Counted from the stretch's first letter, positions 15,697-26,480 are shown. The stretch is DNA of 64,000 bases from Oscillospiraceae bacterium (GCA_028692035.1 JAQUYD010000002.1:1-64000), one strand, 5' to 3'. Notes: generated by a model not told the origin, from the letters alone. Program-made: numbers and translations.

Positions 15697-17817
15697 TTAT
15701 TGTACATCAGCAGCCTTTTTCGCTTCCAGTTTTGCCAGTGCATCCTTGCGGGACAGATTGATTCTACCCTGCTGGTCGATCTCGGTAACCATGACCACAA
15801 TTTCGTCGCCGACCGAAACCACGTCCTCTACCTTTTCAACGCGGTAGTTCTCCAGCTTGGAGATATGGACCAGGCCCTCTTTGCCAGGGGCGATTTCGAC
15901 AAACGCGCCAAAGCTCATCAAACGGGTCACGCGGCCTTTATAGATTGCCCCGATCTCTGGATCCTTAACAATCAGCTCCACAATGTTGGCAGCGCGGTTG
16001 ATGTCCTCCTTGTTGATCGCGGAGATAAACACCCGGCCATCCTCTTCAATATCAATTTTAACATTGCACTCGGCGCAGATTTTCTGGATCACCTTGCCGC
16101 CCTGGCCAATAACGTCGCGGATTTTCTCCACATCGATCTTCATGGTCCGCATCTTTGGCGCAAACTCGCTGAGTTCGTCACGCGGCGCAGGGATCGCCTT
16201 CATCATAATTTCATCCAGGATATAATCGCGGGCTTTGTGGGTCTTGGCAAAAGCCTCCTTGATAATTTCTGGCGTCAAACCGTCTATTTTTAGATCCATT
16301 TGGATTGCGGTGATGCCCTTGTGGGTACCTCCAACCTTAAAGTCCATATCGCCGTAAAAATCTTCCAGGCCCTGGATATCAACCATGGTCATCCAGCGGT
16401 CGCCCTCGGTGATCAGACCGCAGGAAATGCCCGCCACCGGCGCTTTGATCGGGACGCCCGCATCCATCAGCGCCAAAGTGGATCCACAGATGGACGCCTG
16501 GGAGGTGGATCCATTGGAGGACAGCACCTCGGAAACCAGACGCATGGCGTAAGGAAACTCTTCCTCAGAAGGCAGCACCGGCTCCAGCGCTTTCTGGGCC
16601 AAGGCGCCGTGACCGATCTCGCGTCGGCCGGGGCCGCGGCTGGGACGGGTCTCGCCCACCGAGTAGGAGGGGAAATTGTAATGGTGCATATAACGGCGAG
16701 TCTCTTCGCTGTCAATGCCATCCAACAGTTGAGCCTCCCGCATGGAACCCAAAGTGGCAATCGTCAGCACCTGGGTCTGGCCGCGGGTAAACATCCCGGA
16801 ACCGTGTACTCTGGGCAGGACACCGACTTCGGCGGCCAACGGGCGCATCTCGTCGAGCTTTCTGCCGTCCACACGTTTGCCCTCATCTAACAACCAGCGG
16901 CGGACGATGAATTTTTGTAGCTTATAAATGCATTCGTCGATCTGGGACGCTTGGTCCGGATGGGTCTCCTCAAATTTCTGATGGATATCTTCCACAATCG
17001 GGGCCAAACGCGCTTCGCGCTCCACCTTATCATCGGTGTCCAGCGCGTATTTGACGCGGTCGATAGCATACTCTTTGATGGCCTCGAATAAATCGTGGTC
17101 GATCTCCTGAGACTCGAAGGAAAATTTCTCTTTGCCGATCTCTTTTTGCACGTCCGAGATAAAGGTGACTATTTTTTTACACTCTTCATGGGCTTTCAGT
17201 ATCGCTTCCAGCATGGTATCGTCATCCACTTCGTTGGCGCCCGCTTCGATCATAACGATCTTCTCGGCGGAACCTACGACCGTAACCAGCATATCGGATT
17301 TGGCGCGCTGCGCTTCATCTGGGCAGATGACGATCTCGCCATCCACCAGCCCCACATTGACGCCTGCCACCGGCCCGTTCCACGGGATATCAGAAATGGA
17401 CAGGGCAAAGGAGGTGCCGATCATGCCGGCAACTTCAGGCTGGCAGTCGGGATCGACCGACATGACGGTCATGACCACCGATACGTCATTGCGCATATCC
17501 TTGGGGAATAGGGGCCGGATGGGACGATCCACCATACGGGAGGCCAGGATCGCCTTTTCAGAAGGACGGCCCTCTCTTTTTAAGAACGAACCGGGGATCT
17601 TGCCCACAGAATACAATTTCTCTTCAAAATCCACCGAAAGCGGAAAGAAATCAATGCCGTCCCGAGGTTTCTGGGATGCGGTGGCGTTGCACAGAACGGT
17701 CGTCTGACCGTAGCGCACCAAGCAGGCGCCGTTGGATAGGCCGCACATTTTTCCGACCTCAAAGGAAATGGGTTTTCCGGCCAATTCGGTTTTGAATACG
17801 CGGTAATTTTCAAACAT
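15697..17817 (-). CDS. pnp: polyribonucleotide nucleotidyltransferase (PNPase)
   Basis: A 706-residue PNPase: two RNase PH domains (with MVDRPIRPLFPKDM in the first and GHGALAQKALEPV and LMDAGVPIKAPVAG in the second), then a KH domain (VIGQGGKVIQK) and a C-terminal S1 domain (GRVTRLMSFGAFVEI). It degrades RNA 3' to 5' with phosphate and can add tails in reverse. I start at the third ATG, 17817, which has GGAGG 8 bases upstream and gives the family-typical MFENYRVFK. rpsO lies upstream on the same strand, the widespread rpsO-pnp order. Confidence 0.95.
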   Translation of the reverse strand: MFENYRVFKTELAGKPISFEVGKMCGLSNGACLVRYGQTTVLCNATASQKPRDGIDFFPLSVDFEEKLYSVGKIPGSFLKREGRPSEKAILASRMVDRPIRPLFPKDMRNDVSVVMTVMSVDPDCQPEVAGMIGTSFALSISDIPWNGPVAGVNVGLVDGEIVICPDEAQRAKSDMLVTVVGSAEKIVMIEAGANEVDDDTMLEAILKAHEECKKIVTFISDVQKEIGKEKFSFESQEIDHDLFEAIKEYAIDRVKYALDTDDKVEREARLAPIVEDIHQKFEETHPDQASQIDECIYKLQKFIVRRWLLDEGKRVDGRKLDEMRPLAAEVGVLPRVHGSGMFTRGQTQVLTIATLGSMREAQLLDGIDSEETRRYMHHYNFPSYSVGETRPSRGPGRREIGHGALAQKALEPVLPSEEEFPYAMRLVSEVLSSNGSTSQASICGSTLALMDAGVPIKAPVAGISCGLITEGDRWMTMVDIQGLEDFYGDMDFKVGGTHKGITAIQMDLKIDGLTPEIIKEAFAKTHKARDYILDEIMMKAIPAPRDELSEFAPKMRTMKIDVEKIRDVIGQGGKVIQKICAECNVKIDIEEDGRVFISAINKEDINRAANIVELIVKDPEIGAIYKGRVTRLMSFGAFVEIAPGKEGLVHISKLENYRVEKVEDVVSVGDEIVVMVTEIDQQGRINLSRKDALAKLEAKKAADVQ

Positions 17818-17952
17818 GTTCATAGCCTCCATTTTACGGTGGCAGGCTTTGGTCGGATTTAGCAATAAATCCGTTGCTCAGGCTTACTGAACCCCCGATT
17901 CACTGCTAAAGGCCTTTCCGCCGCCTGCTATTTTTTCAATATATGCACTTGA

Positions 17953-17976
17953 AGGGCGGACGAAACCGTCCGCCCT
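17953..17976 (-). promoter_or_regulatory. hairpin between rpsO and pnp
   Basis: A perfect 10-bp GC-rich stem (AGGGCGGACG with CGTCCGCCCT, 4-base loop) sits just after rpsO. It lacks a T-run on the minus strand, so it may be an RNA-processing or stabilising element as much as a terminator. Confidence 0.55.
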
Positions 17977-17988
17977 CCGGCATAAAAA

Positions 17989-18255
17989 CTACTTTCTCAG
18001 GCCCAACTTCGCAACGATTGCGCGATAACGCTCAATATCGGTTTTCTGCAAATAGTTGAGCAGGTTCCGTCTATGGCCGACCATTTTCAGCAGGCCACGG
18101 CGGGAGTGATGATCCTTCTGATGGATCTTCAGGTGCTCAGTCAAATCGTTAATCCGTTTGGACAGAACCGCGATCTGCACTTCGGGAGAACCGGTGTCAC
18201 CTTCGTGGGTTCTGTTGGCTGCGATAATCGCAGTTTTTTCTTCTTTTAATAGCAT
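17989..18255 (-). CDS. rpsO: 30S ribosomal protein S15
   Basis: An 88-residue S15, which binds 16S rRNA in the small-subunit platform. It is recognised by [36 protein letters not shown] and the C-terminal [11 protein letters not shown] start at ATG 18255, which gives the normal length and follows AAGGTGG; the in-frame upstream ATG would add 13 residues not seen in the family. Confidence 0.96.
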   Translation of the reverse strand: MLLKEEKTAIIAANRTHEGDTGSPEVQIAVLSKRINDLTEHLKIHQKDHHSRRGLLKMVGHRRNLLNYLQKTDIERYRAIVAKLGLRK

Positions 18256-18361
18256 TTTCTTTCCACCTTTTTCATATTTGCAATATCCTAGCATGAGGCT
18301 GTGAAAATTCCTCCATGAGGCGTTCCCCCCAAGCCAAGGTACCGCATGATTAGCGTATGTA

Positions 18362-19276
18362 TTATATCATGAAGCTTTCTGATTGTAAAGCCTTTTTTGC
18401 GATTTCAGCAGCCTTCCCGGCATCTCTCGCAATCTGTTCCCGCAGCGCTTCTACCGAATCAAATTTTTGCTCTGGCCGCAAAAAAGATAAAAACGCCACC
18501 GGCACCGATTTTCCGTACAAATCGCCGGTAAAACCGATCAAATAGGTCTCCGCTCGGGGAGCCATCCCCTGCTCCACTGTCGGCCGCACGCCGATGTTCG
18601 TGACCCCTGCATACATCTTCCTGTCCACTTCGGCCATGGTCGCATATACGCCCAACCGCGGCAGCAGCATCTGCGGCGGGATCGGCTGATTGATGGTTGG
18701 AAATTGGAGTTTGCGGCCCAACGCTTTGCCGTGTTCCACCGGAAAATCCAAAAAATACCGGTGGCCCAGCAATCGTTCCGCCTTTTCCATCTCCCCGGCA
18801 GCGATGGCCTTTCTCACCCGGGTGGAGCTGACTGCCTCGCCCCCGTCCAAAACTTCCTCCAGAACGGTGCAGTCTATGCCGCTTTCTTTACAAAAGCGGG
18901 CCAAAGCTGCCGCGTCGCAGGATGCCCCTTTCCCAAAGCGAAAATCCTGACCGCAGCAGACCTCCGCCGCATGCATTCGTTCTTTTAAAATCTGGCGGAC
19001 GAACACCTCGCCGGACAGATCCCGGAAGGTGGCAAAATCCGGCGCATAGATCTCCTGAATGCCCATTTTTTTCAAAATGCGGATTTTCTGTTCCAATGTT
19101 GTGATTTCGCCCGCTCCCTGCTTTTTAGCCGGGCCGCTCCCATCCATTGTAAAGGTGAACACCGCGGGGATCAGTTGTCCTTGCGCCAGTGCTACTGCCT
19201 TTTCGATCACTCGGCGGTGCCCTTGATGCACCCCGTCAAAAAAGCCCAGCGCCACCGCTGTTTGCTGTTTTTCCAT
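18362..19276 (-). CDS. ribF: bifunctional riboflavin kinase/FAD synthetase
   Basis: This 304-residue enzyme makes FMN from riboflavin and then FAD. The N-terminal FAD synthetase domain has [14 protein letters not shown] and the SSTRVRKAI motif; the C-terminal flavokinase has [16 protein letters not shown] and [12 protein letters not shown]. Length is normal. It follows truB on the same strand, with 75 bases between, and is probably the last gene of the large translation operon. A GGGGGAG site precedes ATG 19276. Confidence 0.93.
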   Translation of the reverse strand: MEKQQTAVALGFFDGVHQGHRRVIEKAVALAQGQLIPAVFTFTMDGSGPAKKQGAGEITTLEQKIRILKKMGIQEIYAPDFATFRDLSGEVFVRQILKERMHAAEVCCGQDFRFGKGASCDAAALARFCKESGIDCTVLEEVLDGGEAVSSTRVRKAIAAGEMEKAERLLGHRYFLDFPVEHGKALGRKLQFPTINQPIPPQMLLPRLGVYATMAEVDRKMYAGVTNIGVRPTVEQGMAPRAETYLIGFTGDLYGKSVPVAFLSFLRPEQKFDSVEALREQIARDAGKAAEIAKKALQSESFMI

Positions 19277-19351
19277 TTCAAATCTCCCCCTTCGGCATAA
19301 ATTTTGATCGGGCGCCGCCCGTTCCTAGTATATCTCGTCCAATGCACAGGG

Positions 19352-20281
19352 TCAGCGGACAAATAATTTCCGGATGCGCAGTTCGTCTCGTTCCCCGTAT
19401 CCAATCCCCAAAAATTGCCCGTCCGGATCCAGGACGCGAAAATCTCCCGAAATGCCGTCGCATCCTGCTTTTGCCAACGCGATCCGTACCCCGTTTTGAA
19501 ACATTTTGGCGTTTTTTGCACTGAAAGAAACTGCCGGATAGGCGGCAAATGCGGTTTCCACCGGTAGTACCTTTTGTTCCAATGCCCCTTCGTCTGCCAA
19601 CTGCTGCGCCTGTTGGATAGTAATGGCATCCTCTACCCGGTATCCTGATGAAATCACCCGCCGCAGCCCGGTCAGTACCGCGCCGCAACCCAGCGCCTGG
19701 CCCACATCGTGGCAAATGGTCCGCACATAGGTACCTTTCGAACACGCCACATAAATTTTATAAAGATTTTCCGCCTCCCGCACTTCCAGCAGCCGCAGCT
19801 CATGTACCGTTACCGGGCGGGGATCCCGTTCCACCTCTACCCCTTCCCGGGCCAGATCATAAAGCCGCCTTCCCTGTACCCAAATGGCCGAATACATGGG
19901 CGGAAGCTGCAAAAAATCCCCCGTGAACCGGGACAATGCCTCCTCCACCTGGGCCGCCGTGCAAGAAACCGGACTTTCAGTCAGCACCCTCCCGGTGCGG
20001 TCCTGGGTATCGGTGGTCTGCCCCAGCCGAAACCACGCTTCATACGCTTTGGTCTGATCCGGCAGGATATCGCAAGCCTTGGTGGCCCCGCCCAAAAACA
20101 GCGGCAGAACCCCGGTGGCCATCGGATCCAACGTCCCACCATGGCCTACCTTGCGGGTCCGGGCAATCCCGCGCACCTTGGCCACTACGTCAAAAGAGGT
20201 GAAGCTTTCTGGCTTATCAATGAGCAAGATGCCGGATAACTGTGCCTCCGGCGCCAGTCCGAATCCGTTTTGCCCTGTCAA
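19352..20281 (-). CDS. truB: tRNA pseudouridine-55 synthase
   Basis: A 309-residue TruB, which makes pseudouridine 55 in the T-loop of tRNAs. It shows the IDKPESFTSFDVV and KVGHGGTLDPMATGVLPL motifs with the catalytic Asp, and later CSKGTYVRTICHDVG. A C-terminal PUA-like extension is present. The TTG start at 20281 overlaps the nrnA stop, and GAGGCAGGG just upstream acts as ribosome-binding site, so translation is probably coupled. Confidence 0.93.
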   Translation of the reverse strand: MTGQNGFGLAPEAQLSGILLIDKPESFTSFDVVAKVRGIARTRKVGHGGTLDPMATGVLPLFLGGATKACDILPDQTKAYEAWFRLGQTTDTQDRTGRVLTESPVSCTAAQVEEALSRFTGDFLQLPPMYSAIWVQGRRLYDLAREGVEVERDPRPVTVHELRLLEVREAENLYKIYVACSKGTYVRTICHDVGQALGCGAVLTGLRRVISSGYRVEDAITIQQAQQLADEGALEQKVLPVETAFAAYPAVSFSAKNAKMFQNGVRIALAKAGCDGISGDFRVLDPDGQFLGIGYGERDELRIRKLFVR

Positions 20282-21225
20282 AGCCCTGCCTCCTCACAAG
20301 CTGCCTTTGTCGCCTGGATGATCTTCCTTCGGCACTGCTCCAGCGACCCTGAAATGAAACAGCCTGCCGCCCGGGCATGGCCGCCGCCGCCAAAAACAGC
20401 GCAGATATGGGACGCGTCAATCTTTTCTACCGTTCGCAGCGAAACTTTAAAGCCATCCGCCTTTTCCCGTAAGGTGACCCCTACCTGCACGCCCTCAATT
20501 TCCCGTGGGATGGAGGAAAGGCCGTCCAACTCGGACTCTTCGGCCCCAGTGCGGGCCAGCATTTCTCCTGTGACCGCAATGACTGCAATCTTACCGTCCA
20601 TCGCGTAGACAAGCGAATCCAGCACCTCTCGCTCCATCGCAATCCGCGCCTTGGATTTGGTGCTGAACATCCGGCGGTTGATCCGGTAGGCATCGGCCCC
20701 CCGGTCGATCATATCCGCCGCTGTGCGCAGAGTATAAGAGGTGACATTTGAATATTGAAAGCACCCCGTATCGGTGCACAAACCTGTATAAATGCAGTCG
20801 GCTATTTGAGAATCCGGCTGCACACCTAGCCCGCAAATGATCTCGATCATAATCTCCGCCGTCGCCGCTGCACTGCCGCGCAGCAGGGTCTGCTTTGCAT
20901 ACAGCTTGTTGGAGGGATGATGGTCAATGCACAGATCTACCTGGTTTTCCCAACGGGAAAGACCGCTGCCCAAAAGCTGCGTATCGGCAATATCCACCGC
21001 CACAACGCACCGGGGCGTAAAATCCGGCATTTCCTGCGGCAGCAGAAAGTCAAACTGCGAAGGAATCGGATCTGAACAGGCGACCCTCGCCCGTTTGCCC
21101 AGCGCACGCAACGTGTAATACAAAGCGAATCCGGAGCCCAGCGTATCCCCATCGGGGCTTTGGTGGCACAGGATCAAAAAATCATCCTGCCCCTTGAGAT
21201 ACTCGCAGGTTTGCTGCACTGTCAT
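20278..21225 (-). CDS. nrnA: DHH-family oligoribonuclease/pAp phosphatase
   Basis: A 315-residue DHH/DHHA1 phosphoesterase of the NrnA type. It carries CHQSPDGDTLGSGFAL, VAVDIADTQ, CIDHHPSN and the C-terminal FGGGGHARAAGC. It degrades 2-5 nt RNAs and may dephosphorylate pAp. ATG 21225 (MTVQQTC) has GGAAGG upstream; the longer frame start is disregarded. It sits between rbfA and truB, a frequent clostridial arrangement. Confidence 0.92.
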   Translation of the reverse strand: MTVQQTCEYLKGQDDFLILCHQSPDGDTLGSGFALYYTLRALGKRARVACSDPIPSQFDFLLPQEMPDFTPRCVVAVDIADTQLLGSGLSRWENQVDLCIDHHPSNKLYAKQTLLRGSAAATAEIMIEIICGLGVQPDSQIADCIYTGLCTDTGCFQYSNVTSYTLRTAADMIDRGADAYRINRRMFSTKSKARIAMEREVLDSLVYAMDGKIAVIAVTGEMLARTGAEESELDGLSSIPREIEGVQVGVTLREKADGFKVSLRTVEKIDASHICAVFGGGGHARAAGCFISGSLEQCRRKIIQATKAACEEAGL

Positions 21226-21266
21226 TTTATCATCCTTCCTTTTTTCAAAACACCGCCCCGACCAGC

Positions 21267-21611
21267 TCAATCCTTGTGCAGATTATGGAGCATCTGGTTG
21301 ATGTGGGCACTGTGCTCAATCGAATCGTCCGCAATAAACTGGATCTGCGGCGACCGGCGCAGCTTGATCCGCTGGCCCAATTCCCGGCGCACATAACCGG
21401 CGGCGCTGTTCAGCCCTTCCACCGCGGATTTCGCCGCGGCAATGCCGTCCAAAGAGCTGACATACACCCGGCACAAGGATAAATCTTTGCTCAGGTCCAC
21501 CTTCAGGATACTCAACAGCCCATTGATCCGCGGATCCTTCAGCGTGCGCATAATATCAGTCAGTTCGCGTTTTACATCTTCGCTGGTGCGGTCCAGACGA
21601 AAGCTTGGCAT
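21267..21611 (-). CDS. rbfA: 30S ribosome-binding factor A
   Basis: A 114-residue KH-like cold-shock/30S maturation factor starting MPSFRLDRTSEDVKREL and containing RVYVSSLDG and GYVRRELGQRIKLRRSPQI. It is placed between infB and nrnA as in many Firmicutes. The longer open frame upstream has no homology to the family, so the start at 21611 is used. Confidence 0.93.
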   Translation of the reverse strand: MPSFRLDRTSEDVKRELTDIMRTLKDPRINGLLSILKVDLSKDLSLCRVYVSSLDGIAAAKSAVEGLNSAAGYVRRELGQRIKLRRSPQIQFIADDSIEHSAHINQMLHNLHKD

Positions 21612-21732
21612 TCTCTCCGCCTCCTTGTTCCTCATTGATTGAAGACGCCGGCTCCGCCGGATCTTCGCGCAAAGAGGGCTACGTTTCGCCGTAACCCTCT
21701 GCTGCCCGCATCCCGGGCAATCGAAAAAGAAG

Positions 21733-24147
21733 TTAATCTTCCCGGTATTCCTCCACCACATAGGCTTCCAGAATATCGCCCTCTTTGATATCGTTGAATT
21801 TTTCCATGGTCATACCGCATTCGTAGCCGGAAGCCACTTCCTTCACATCGTCCTTGAAACGCTTGAGGGAGGAAAGTTTGTCGTCCGCCACGATGATGCC
21901 GTCCCGCACCACCCGGATATTGGCGTTACGGGCGATCTTCCCTTCCAACACATAGCAGCCTGCAACCACGCCCACGTTGGTGATTTTATACACCTGGCGG
22001 ATCTCGGCGCGGCCCAGATCCACATCTTTGAATTTCGGTGCCAGCATCCCCTTCATGGCGGAGGTGACATCCTCGATGGCGTCATAGATAATCCGGTACA
22101 GGCGGATTTCTACGCCGCTTTGATCTGCATTTTCCTTGGCCACCGGATCCGGGCGCACGTTAAAGCCGACAATGATCGCGTTGGACGCTTCCGCCAGCAT
22201 AACGTCGGATTCGCTTACAGCGCCTACCGCGCCGTGAATTACCCGGACGCGGACCTCGTCGTTGGAGATCTTCTCCAGTGACTGGCGAACCGCCTCCACC
22301 GAGCCCATCACATCAGCCTTGACAATAATGGGGAGTTCTTTCATCTCGCCCTCGGCAATCTGAGAGAACAGGTTATCCAGCGTGACTTTCTGGTAGGATT
22401 TGAACACTTCTTCCTTCTGCTCGTGGCGGCGTTGTTCCACCAATTCGCGGGCTAGGCGCTCGTCCTCTACCGCATTGAAGATATCCCCGGCGGAAGGGAC
22501 CTCCGCCAATCCGGTAATTTCCACCGGAACCGAAGGGCCAGCTTCTTCCACCTGATTGCCGCGATCGTCCAGCATAACCCGGACACGGCCCAGGGCGGTA
22601 CCTGCGATAATCACATCGCCAGTGCGCAAGGTACCATTTTGTACCAGGACAGTGGCCACAGGGCCGCGCCCTTTATCCAGCTTCGCCTCGATAACCGTGC
22701 CCTTTGCCAGCCGGTCGGGATTGGCCTTCAGCTCTTTCATATCCGCTACCAGCTGAACCATTTCTAGCAGCGTGTCAATACCCTGCCGGGTGACCGCGGA
22801 AACCGGGACGCAGATCACGTCGCCGCCCCACTCCTCGGGAACCAGTTCATATTCGGTCAGTTCCTGCTTAACCCGGTCAGGGTTGGCAGATTCCTTATCC
22901 ATTTTGTTGATGGCCACGATAATCGAAACGCCTGCGGCCTTGGCGTGGTTGATCGCTTCAACAGTCTGGGGCATGATCCCATCGTCCGCCGCAACCACCA
23001 GGATCGCGATATCCGTAATCTGGGCGCCGCGGGCACGCATGGAGGTAAACGCCTCGTGGCCAGGGGTGTCCAGAAAGGTAATCGGCCGGTCGTTGACTGT
23101 GACACGGTATGCGCCGATGTGCTGGGTAATGCCACCGGCCTCGGTAGAGGTAACATTGGCATGGCGGATCGCGTCCAGCAAAGAGGTCTTGCCGTGGTCG
23201 ACGTGGCCCATTACTACGACTACCGGGCTTCTCTCCTGCAGGTTTTCGTTGTCGTCCTCTCTGTCGTCGATCAGCCGGTCCTCAATGGTGAGGATCACTT
23301 CTTTTTCCACCTTGGCGCCGATCTCCATTGCGACCATGGCGGCAGTTTCGTAATCGATGATCTCGGTAACCGAAGCCATCACGCCCAAGGTCATCAAACG
23401 TTTAATGACCTCAGCGGCGGTGACCTTCAGCCGTGCCGCCAATTCGCCTACCTGGATCTCATCGGGGATGGTGATTTCCAGTTTCTGGCGTCTTTGCCGC
23501 TCCATCTCCAGGCGGCGAATCTTTTGTATTTCCTTATCCTTGCGGGAGTACTGGGGGCGACCTCTTTGGGCGGAGCGCTGGGTCAGCTTCTGCTTTTTCA
23601 CACCAGTGTCCTTATTGCCCATGCTGGAGGTGGCAATATTATCGTATTTTTCGTTGTATTTATCCAGATTGACCTGCGAAGTACGCATATCCACATGGTG
23701 GCCGCGCGTACCGGTCGTCCCGGGGGTAGAAACCGCCGCAGGCTGCGCCGCCTGCGGGCGATTCTGCGGCTGGGCCGGGTTGCCTGCCTGCGCCGCAGGG
23801 CGATTGTTTTGCCGCCCCACCGGTTTTTTCACCTGTTGAGCCTGGGGACGGGGTTGTTGCTGCACCGGCTTTTTCTCCTCCTGCGCCGCGGCAGGCGCCT
23901 TTTGCTCCTGCACAGCCACTGGTTTCTCAGCCGGTGCTTCTTTTTTGCCGGAAGCAAAATAGCCGTCGAAATTTTCCACCTGGCTTTTTTGCGTATAATG
24001 CTCAAACACGACGTTTAATTCTTCCTCCGTCAGTGCTGTCATATGTTTTTTCGGCGTGTCAAAGTGTTTTCCCAGCAGTGTGATCACATCTTTGCTGGGG
24101 ACATTTAAGTCCTTAGCCACTTCGTGCACACGGTATTTTATCATCAT
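21733..24147 (-). CDS. infB: translation initiation factor IF-2
   Basis: An 804-residue GTPase that brings initiator tRNA to the 30S subunit. It begins with an IF2_N domain ([18 protein letters not shown]), followed by a Pro/Gln/Ala-rich linker, a second IF2_N domain, and the GTPase with [23 protein letters not shown] and NKMDKESAN. Domains II-IV end with [20 protein letters not shown]. The start is one of two adjacent ATGs (24147 or 24144) after GGAGGA. It overlaps the preceding L7Ae-like gene by 4 bases. Confidence 0.96.
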   Translation of the reverse strand: MMIKYRVHEVAKDLNVPSKDVITLLGKHFDTPKKHMTALTEEELNVVFEHYTQKSQVENFDGYFASGKKEAPAEKPVAVQEQKAPAAAQEEKKPVQQQPRPQAQQVKKPVGRQNNRPAAQAGNPAQPQNRPQAAQPAAVSTPGTTGTRGHHVDMRTSQVNLDKYNEKYDNIATSSMGNKDTGVKKQKLTQRSAQRGRPQYSRKDKEIQKIRRLEMERQRRQKLEITIPDEIQVGELAARLKVTAAEVIKRLMTLGVMASVTEIIDYETAAMVAMEIGAKVEKEVILTIEDRLIDDREDDNENLQERSPVVVVMGHVDHGKTSLLDAIRHANVTSTEAGGITQHIGAYRVTVNDRPITFLDTPGHEAFTSMRARGAQITDIAILVVAADDGIMPQTVEAINHAKAAGVSIIVAINKMDKESANPDRVKQELTEYELVPEEWGGDVICVPVSAVTRQGIDTLLEMVQLVADMKELKANPDRLAKGTVIEAKLDKGRGPVATVLVQNGTLRTGDVIIAGTALGRVRVMLDDRGNQVEEAGPSVPVEITGLAEVPSAGDIFNAVEDERLARELVEQRRHEQKEEVFKSYQKVTLDNLFSQIAEGEMKELPIIVKADVMGSVEAVRQSLEKISNDEVRVRVIHGAVGAVSESDVMLAEASNAIIVGFNVRPDPVAKENADQSGVEIRLYRIIYDAIEDVTSAMKGMLAPKFKDVDLGRAEIRQVYKITNVGVVAGCYVLEGKIARNANIRVVRDGIIVADDKLSSLKRFKDDVKEVASGYECGMTMEKFNDIKEGDILEAYVVEEYRED

Positions 24148-24467
24148 AATGTAGATTCCTCCTTGTTCGCATCGTCGGTCAGCTGCGCCAGCTTTTTGGC
24201 AAGGCCCTCGTCGGCCACCGCCAGAATTCCGGCCCGTTTGCCCGCCGCAAACCAGATTTCATCCATGGTCAGCGGCAACTCTTTCATCTGGGCGCCGGAC
24301 TTTTCGCAAACCAGCGCAATTTCTTTCCGGGACTTGGGGGACAAATCTTTCGCAAGCAGTACCAGCCCGGCATTTTTCTTTTCCACCGCTTCCTTGGCCA
24401 CATCAAAGCCCAGGATCAGTTTTCCCGCCTTTTTGGTCAGGGATAGCATGGAAGCCAGCTTATTCAC
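24144..24467 (-). CDS. L7Ae-family RNA-binding protein (YlxQ-like)
   Basis: A 107-residue L7Ae/L30e-type protein with [20 protein letters not shown] and [14 protein letters not shown], which is the YlxQ group encoded between rnpM and infB in Firmicutes. It probably binds kink-turn RNA. I place the start at GTG 24467, which has GGAGGAA 10 bases upstream and overlaps the rnpM stop by 8 bases; longer open sequence lies inside rnpM. Confidence 0.85.
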   Translation of the reverse strand: MNKLASMLSLTKKAGKLILGFDVAKEAVEKKNAGLVLLAKDLSPKSRKEIALVCEKSGAQMKELPLTMDEIWFAAGKRAGILAVADEGLAKKLAQLTDDANKEESTL

Positions 24468-24729
24468 TGTCTTGCAATTCCTCCTCCATTTTATCGTAAA
24501 CTTCATCAGGAATCCGGCAGGAAAACGCTTTTTCCAGCCGCCGGGCCTTTCTGGCCTTTTGCAGGCACTGGATATCGCGGCAAACATAGGCGCCCCGTCC
24601 GGCTTTTTTCCCAGTCAAATCCAAAGAAATTTCGCCTTCTTGGCTTTTCACCACCCGGACCAGCTCCCGCTTCGGCTTCATCTGGCCGCAGCCAGTACAC
24701 ATCCGCATCGGGACTTTTCGCGTTTGCAT
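24460..24729 (-). CDS. rnpM: YlxR/RnpM RNA-binding protein
   Basis: An 89-residue YlxR-family protein with RMCTGCGQMKPKRELVRVV and GRGAYVCRDIQCLQKA. YlxR has been described as a modulator of RNase P (RnpM) and a nucleoid-linked regulator. It lies between nusA and the L7Ae-like gene, its conserved place. ATG 24729 follows AGGAG; the frame opens slightly earlier at 24750. Confidence 0.9.
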   Translation of the reverse strand: MQTRKVPMRMCTGCGQMKPKRELVRVVKSQEGEISLDLTGKKAGRGAYVCRDIQCLQKARKARRLEKAFSCRIPDEVYDKMEEELQDSE

Positions 24730-24756
24730 ATTCCCATCTCCTTCCCTCAAAAACGA

Positions 24757-25809
24757 TTATTCTTCCCCGTAAAATCCGCTTTCCGGTTTAATGTCGATCT
24801 TCCAGCCGGTAAGTTTGGCGGCAAGTCGGGCATTTTGGCCCTTGTTGCCAATCGCCAGAGAAAGCTGGTTGTCCGGAACCTTTACCGTGCAGCTTTTGCC
24901 GCCATCCTCGGCCACTTCCACCGATACCACCTGAGACGGGGACAGGGCCGCCGCGATAAACTCCGCCGGGTCCTCCGAATACTTGACCACGTCAATCTTT
25001 TCGCCGCCAAGCTCGTCTACAATTTTCGCTACGCGGGCGCCCTTGGGACCGATGCAGGCGCCGACAGCATCCACATTCGCGTCTTTGGAGCAAACGGCGA
25101 TTTTGGTGCGGGAGCCGGCTTCACGGGAAATCGCTTTCAGCTCTACCGTGCCGTCATACAGCTCGGGCACCTCCATTTCAAACAGGCGCTTGACCAACCC
25201 CGGATGGGTGCGGGACAGCATTACGCGGGGACCCCGGTCGGTGGCAGCTACTTCCACCACATAGACTTTCACATGATCGCCCTCGTGCAGCTCCTCGCCC
25301 GGCACCTGCTCCTGGCGGGTAAGCATCGCCTCGGATTTGCCAATCTCCAGGGTCACGGAACCGCGAGCCGGGTCGGTGCGGATGACTTTGGCCGAGATGA
25401 TCTCATGTTCTCTGCTTTGGAACTCCTGCATCATCTGGCCGCGCTCTGCTTCCCGAATACCCTGGCGGATCACATGCTTGGCCGCCTGGGCTGCAATGCG
25501 CCCAAACTGTTTGGTCTCCAGCGGGATGTCTACCACCGAATCGACCTCGGCCTTTTTATCGTATTTATACGCGTCGCTCAACAGAATCTCCGTATTGGGG
25601 TTTTCCACCGCCTCCACCACTGTTTTGCGAATCGCTACCTCGAATTTTCCCTTTTCCGGATCAATCTCTACCAGCCCGTTTTCGCTCCCGCCATAATCGC
25701 GCTTGACCGCAATGGCAATGGCCGCTTTGATCTTTTCCAGCAGATAGTCGGCGGGGATTCCCTTTTCTTTTTCCAAAAGGGTCAACGCCTCAAAAAACTC
25801 GGTGTTCAT
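24757..25809 (-). CDS. nusA: transcription termination/antitermination protein NusA
   Basis: A 350-residue NusA: N-terminal RNA polymerase-binding domain, S1 domain (around [20 protein letters not shown]) and two KH domains ([20 protein letters not shown] and [19 protein letters not shown]). The acidic repeats of the longer proteobacterial form are absent, as normal in Firmicutes. ATG 25809 overlaps the rimP stop as TGATG; GTG 25812 is an alternative. GGGAGG precedes both. Confidence 0.95.
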   Translation of the reverse strand: MNTEFFEALTLLEKEKGIPADYLLEKIKAAIAIAVKRDYGGSENGLVEIDPEKGKFEVAIRKTVVEAVENPNTEILLSDAYKYDKKAEVDSVVDIPLETKQFGRIAAQAAKHVIRQGIREAERGQMMQEFQSREHEIISAKVIRTDPARGSVTLEIGKSEAMLTRQEQVPGEELHEGDHVKVYVVEVAATDRGPRVMLSRTHPGLVKRLFEMEVPELYDGTVELKAISREAGSRTKIAVCSKDANVDAVGACIGPKGARVAKIVDELGGEKIDVVKYSEDPAEFIAAALSPSQVVSVEVAEDGGKSCTVKVPDNQLSLAIGNKGQNARLAAKLTGWKIDIKPESGFYGEE

Positions 25810-26297
25810 CACTTGAGTCCTCCCATGTCTATTTCTTCATATAAACGTACAAACGCCGTTTCGTCTATCCCGACGGTCATTTCCAAGTCGTCGTCCAAAA
25901 GCAGTGTGACCTTCCCGTCCCCGTAAGACGCCAAGCGGCCAATAAAGTCCCGCTCGCCTTCTACCGGCCGGATGAGCCGCACATGGACATCCGCGTCCAA
26001 AAACGCCTCGAAGTGCTCCGGTCGGCGCAGATCGCGGCCGATCCCGGGGGACGAGACCTCCAGCGTGTAGCTTTGCGTAATCGGATCTGCTTCGTCCAAA
26101 ATCGGGCTTAACCGCCGGCTGACATTTTCGCAGTCGTCAATATTCACGCCTTCTTTTTTGTCGAGAAAGACCCGCAGATACCAGATAGATCCTTCCTTTT
26201 CAAAGCGCACGTCCCACAAATCAAGGCCCAATTCGTCAGTGATGGGCCGTACCAAGTCGGTGACGAAGCCGACCGTGCTTTTCTTGCCGGATGCCAT
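25809..26297 (-). CDS. rimP: ribosome maturation factor RimP
   Basis: A 162-residue RimP needed for 30S assembly, with LGLDLWDVRFEKEG, YLRVFLDKKEGVNIDDCE and LEVSSPGIGRDLRRPEHF. It is the first gene of the rimP-nusA-rnpM-ylxQ-infB-rbfA-nrnA-truB(-ribF) operon and lies about 155 bases after a good promoter. Confidence 0.94.
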   Translation of the reverse strand: MASGKKSTVGFVTDLVRPITDELGLDLWDVRFEKEGSIWYLRVFLDKKEGVNIDDCENVSRRLSPILDEADPITQSYTLEVSSPGIGRDLRRPEHFEAFLDADVHVRLIRPVEGERDFIGRLASYGDGKVTLLLDDDLEMTVGIDETAFVRLYEEIDMGGLK

Positions 26298-26451
26298 AAA
26301 TCACTTCTGCCTTTCCCCGGCTCTGCTTTTTCCATACCCTGCCGGAAGGGTTCTTCCCCGTTATTCTTTCCATAAGAATGGTAAAAACCCCTTATACAAA
26401 CGAAAGAGCGGGAACCCCCACTCTTTCATCATCCATCCTTATACCTTTGCT

Positions 26452-26480
26452 ATTATACCACTCTTCTAGCCGTTATGCAA
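26452..26480 (-). promoter_or_regulatory. sigma-A promoter of the rimP-nusA-infB operon
   Basis: On the minus strand TTGCAT (26480-26475) and TATAAT (26457-26452) are 17 bases apart. The leader between it and rimP contains a GAAAGAG/CTCTTTC hairpin near 26401-26427 without a T-run. Confidence 0.8.

Noticed and set aside
15661..16890. Plus-strand frames of about 200 codons opposite pnp
   Set aside because: Shadows of pnp, whose motifs are unambiguous on the other strand.
22945..24018. 357-codon open frame on the plus strand
   Set aside because: Antisense shadow of infB; no recognisable protein and no ribosome-binding site.
24124..25926. 600-codon open frame on the plus strand
   Set aside because: It lies antisense to the L7Ae-like, rnpM, nusA and rimP genes, which are clear family members; GC-rich codon bias produces long shadow frames.
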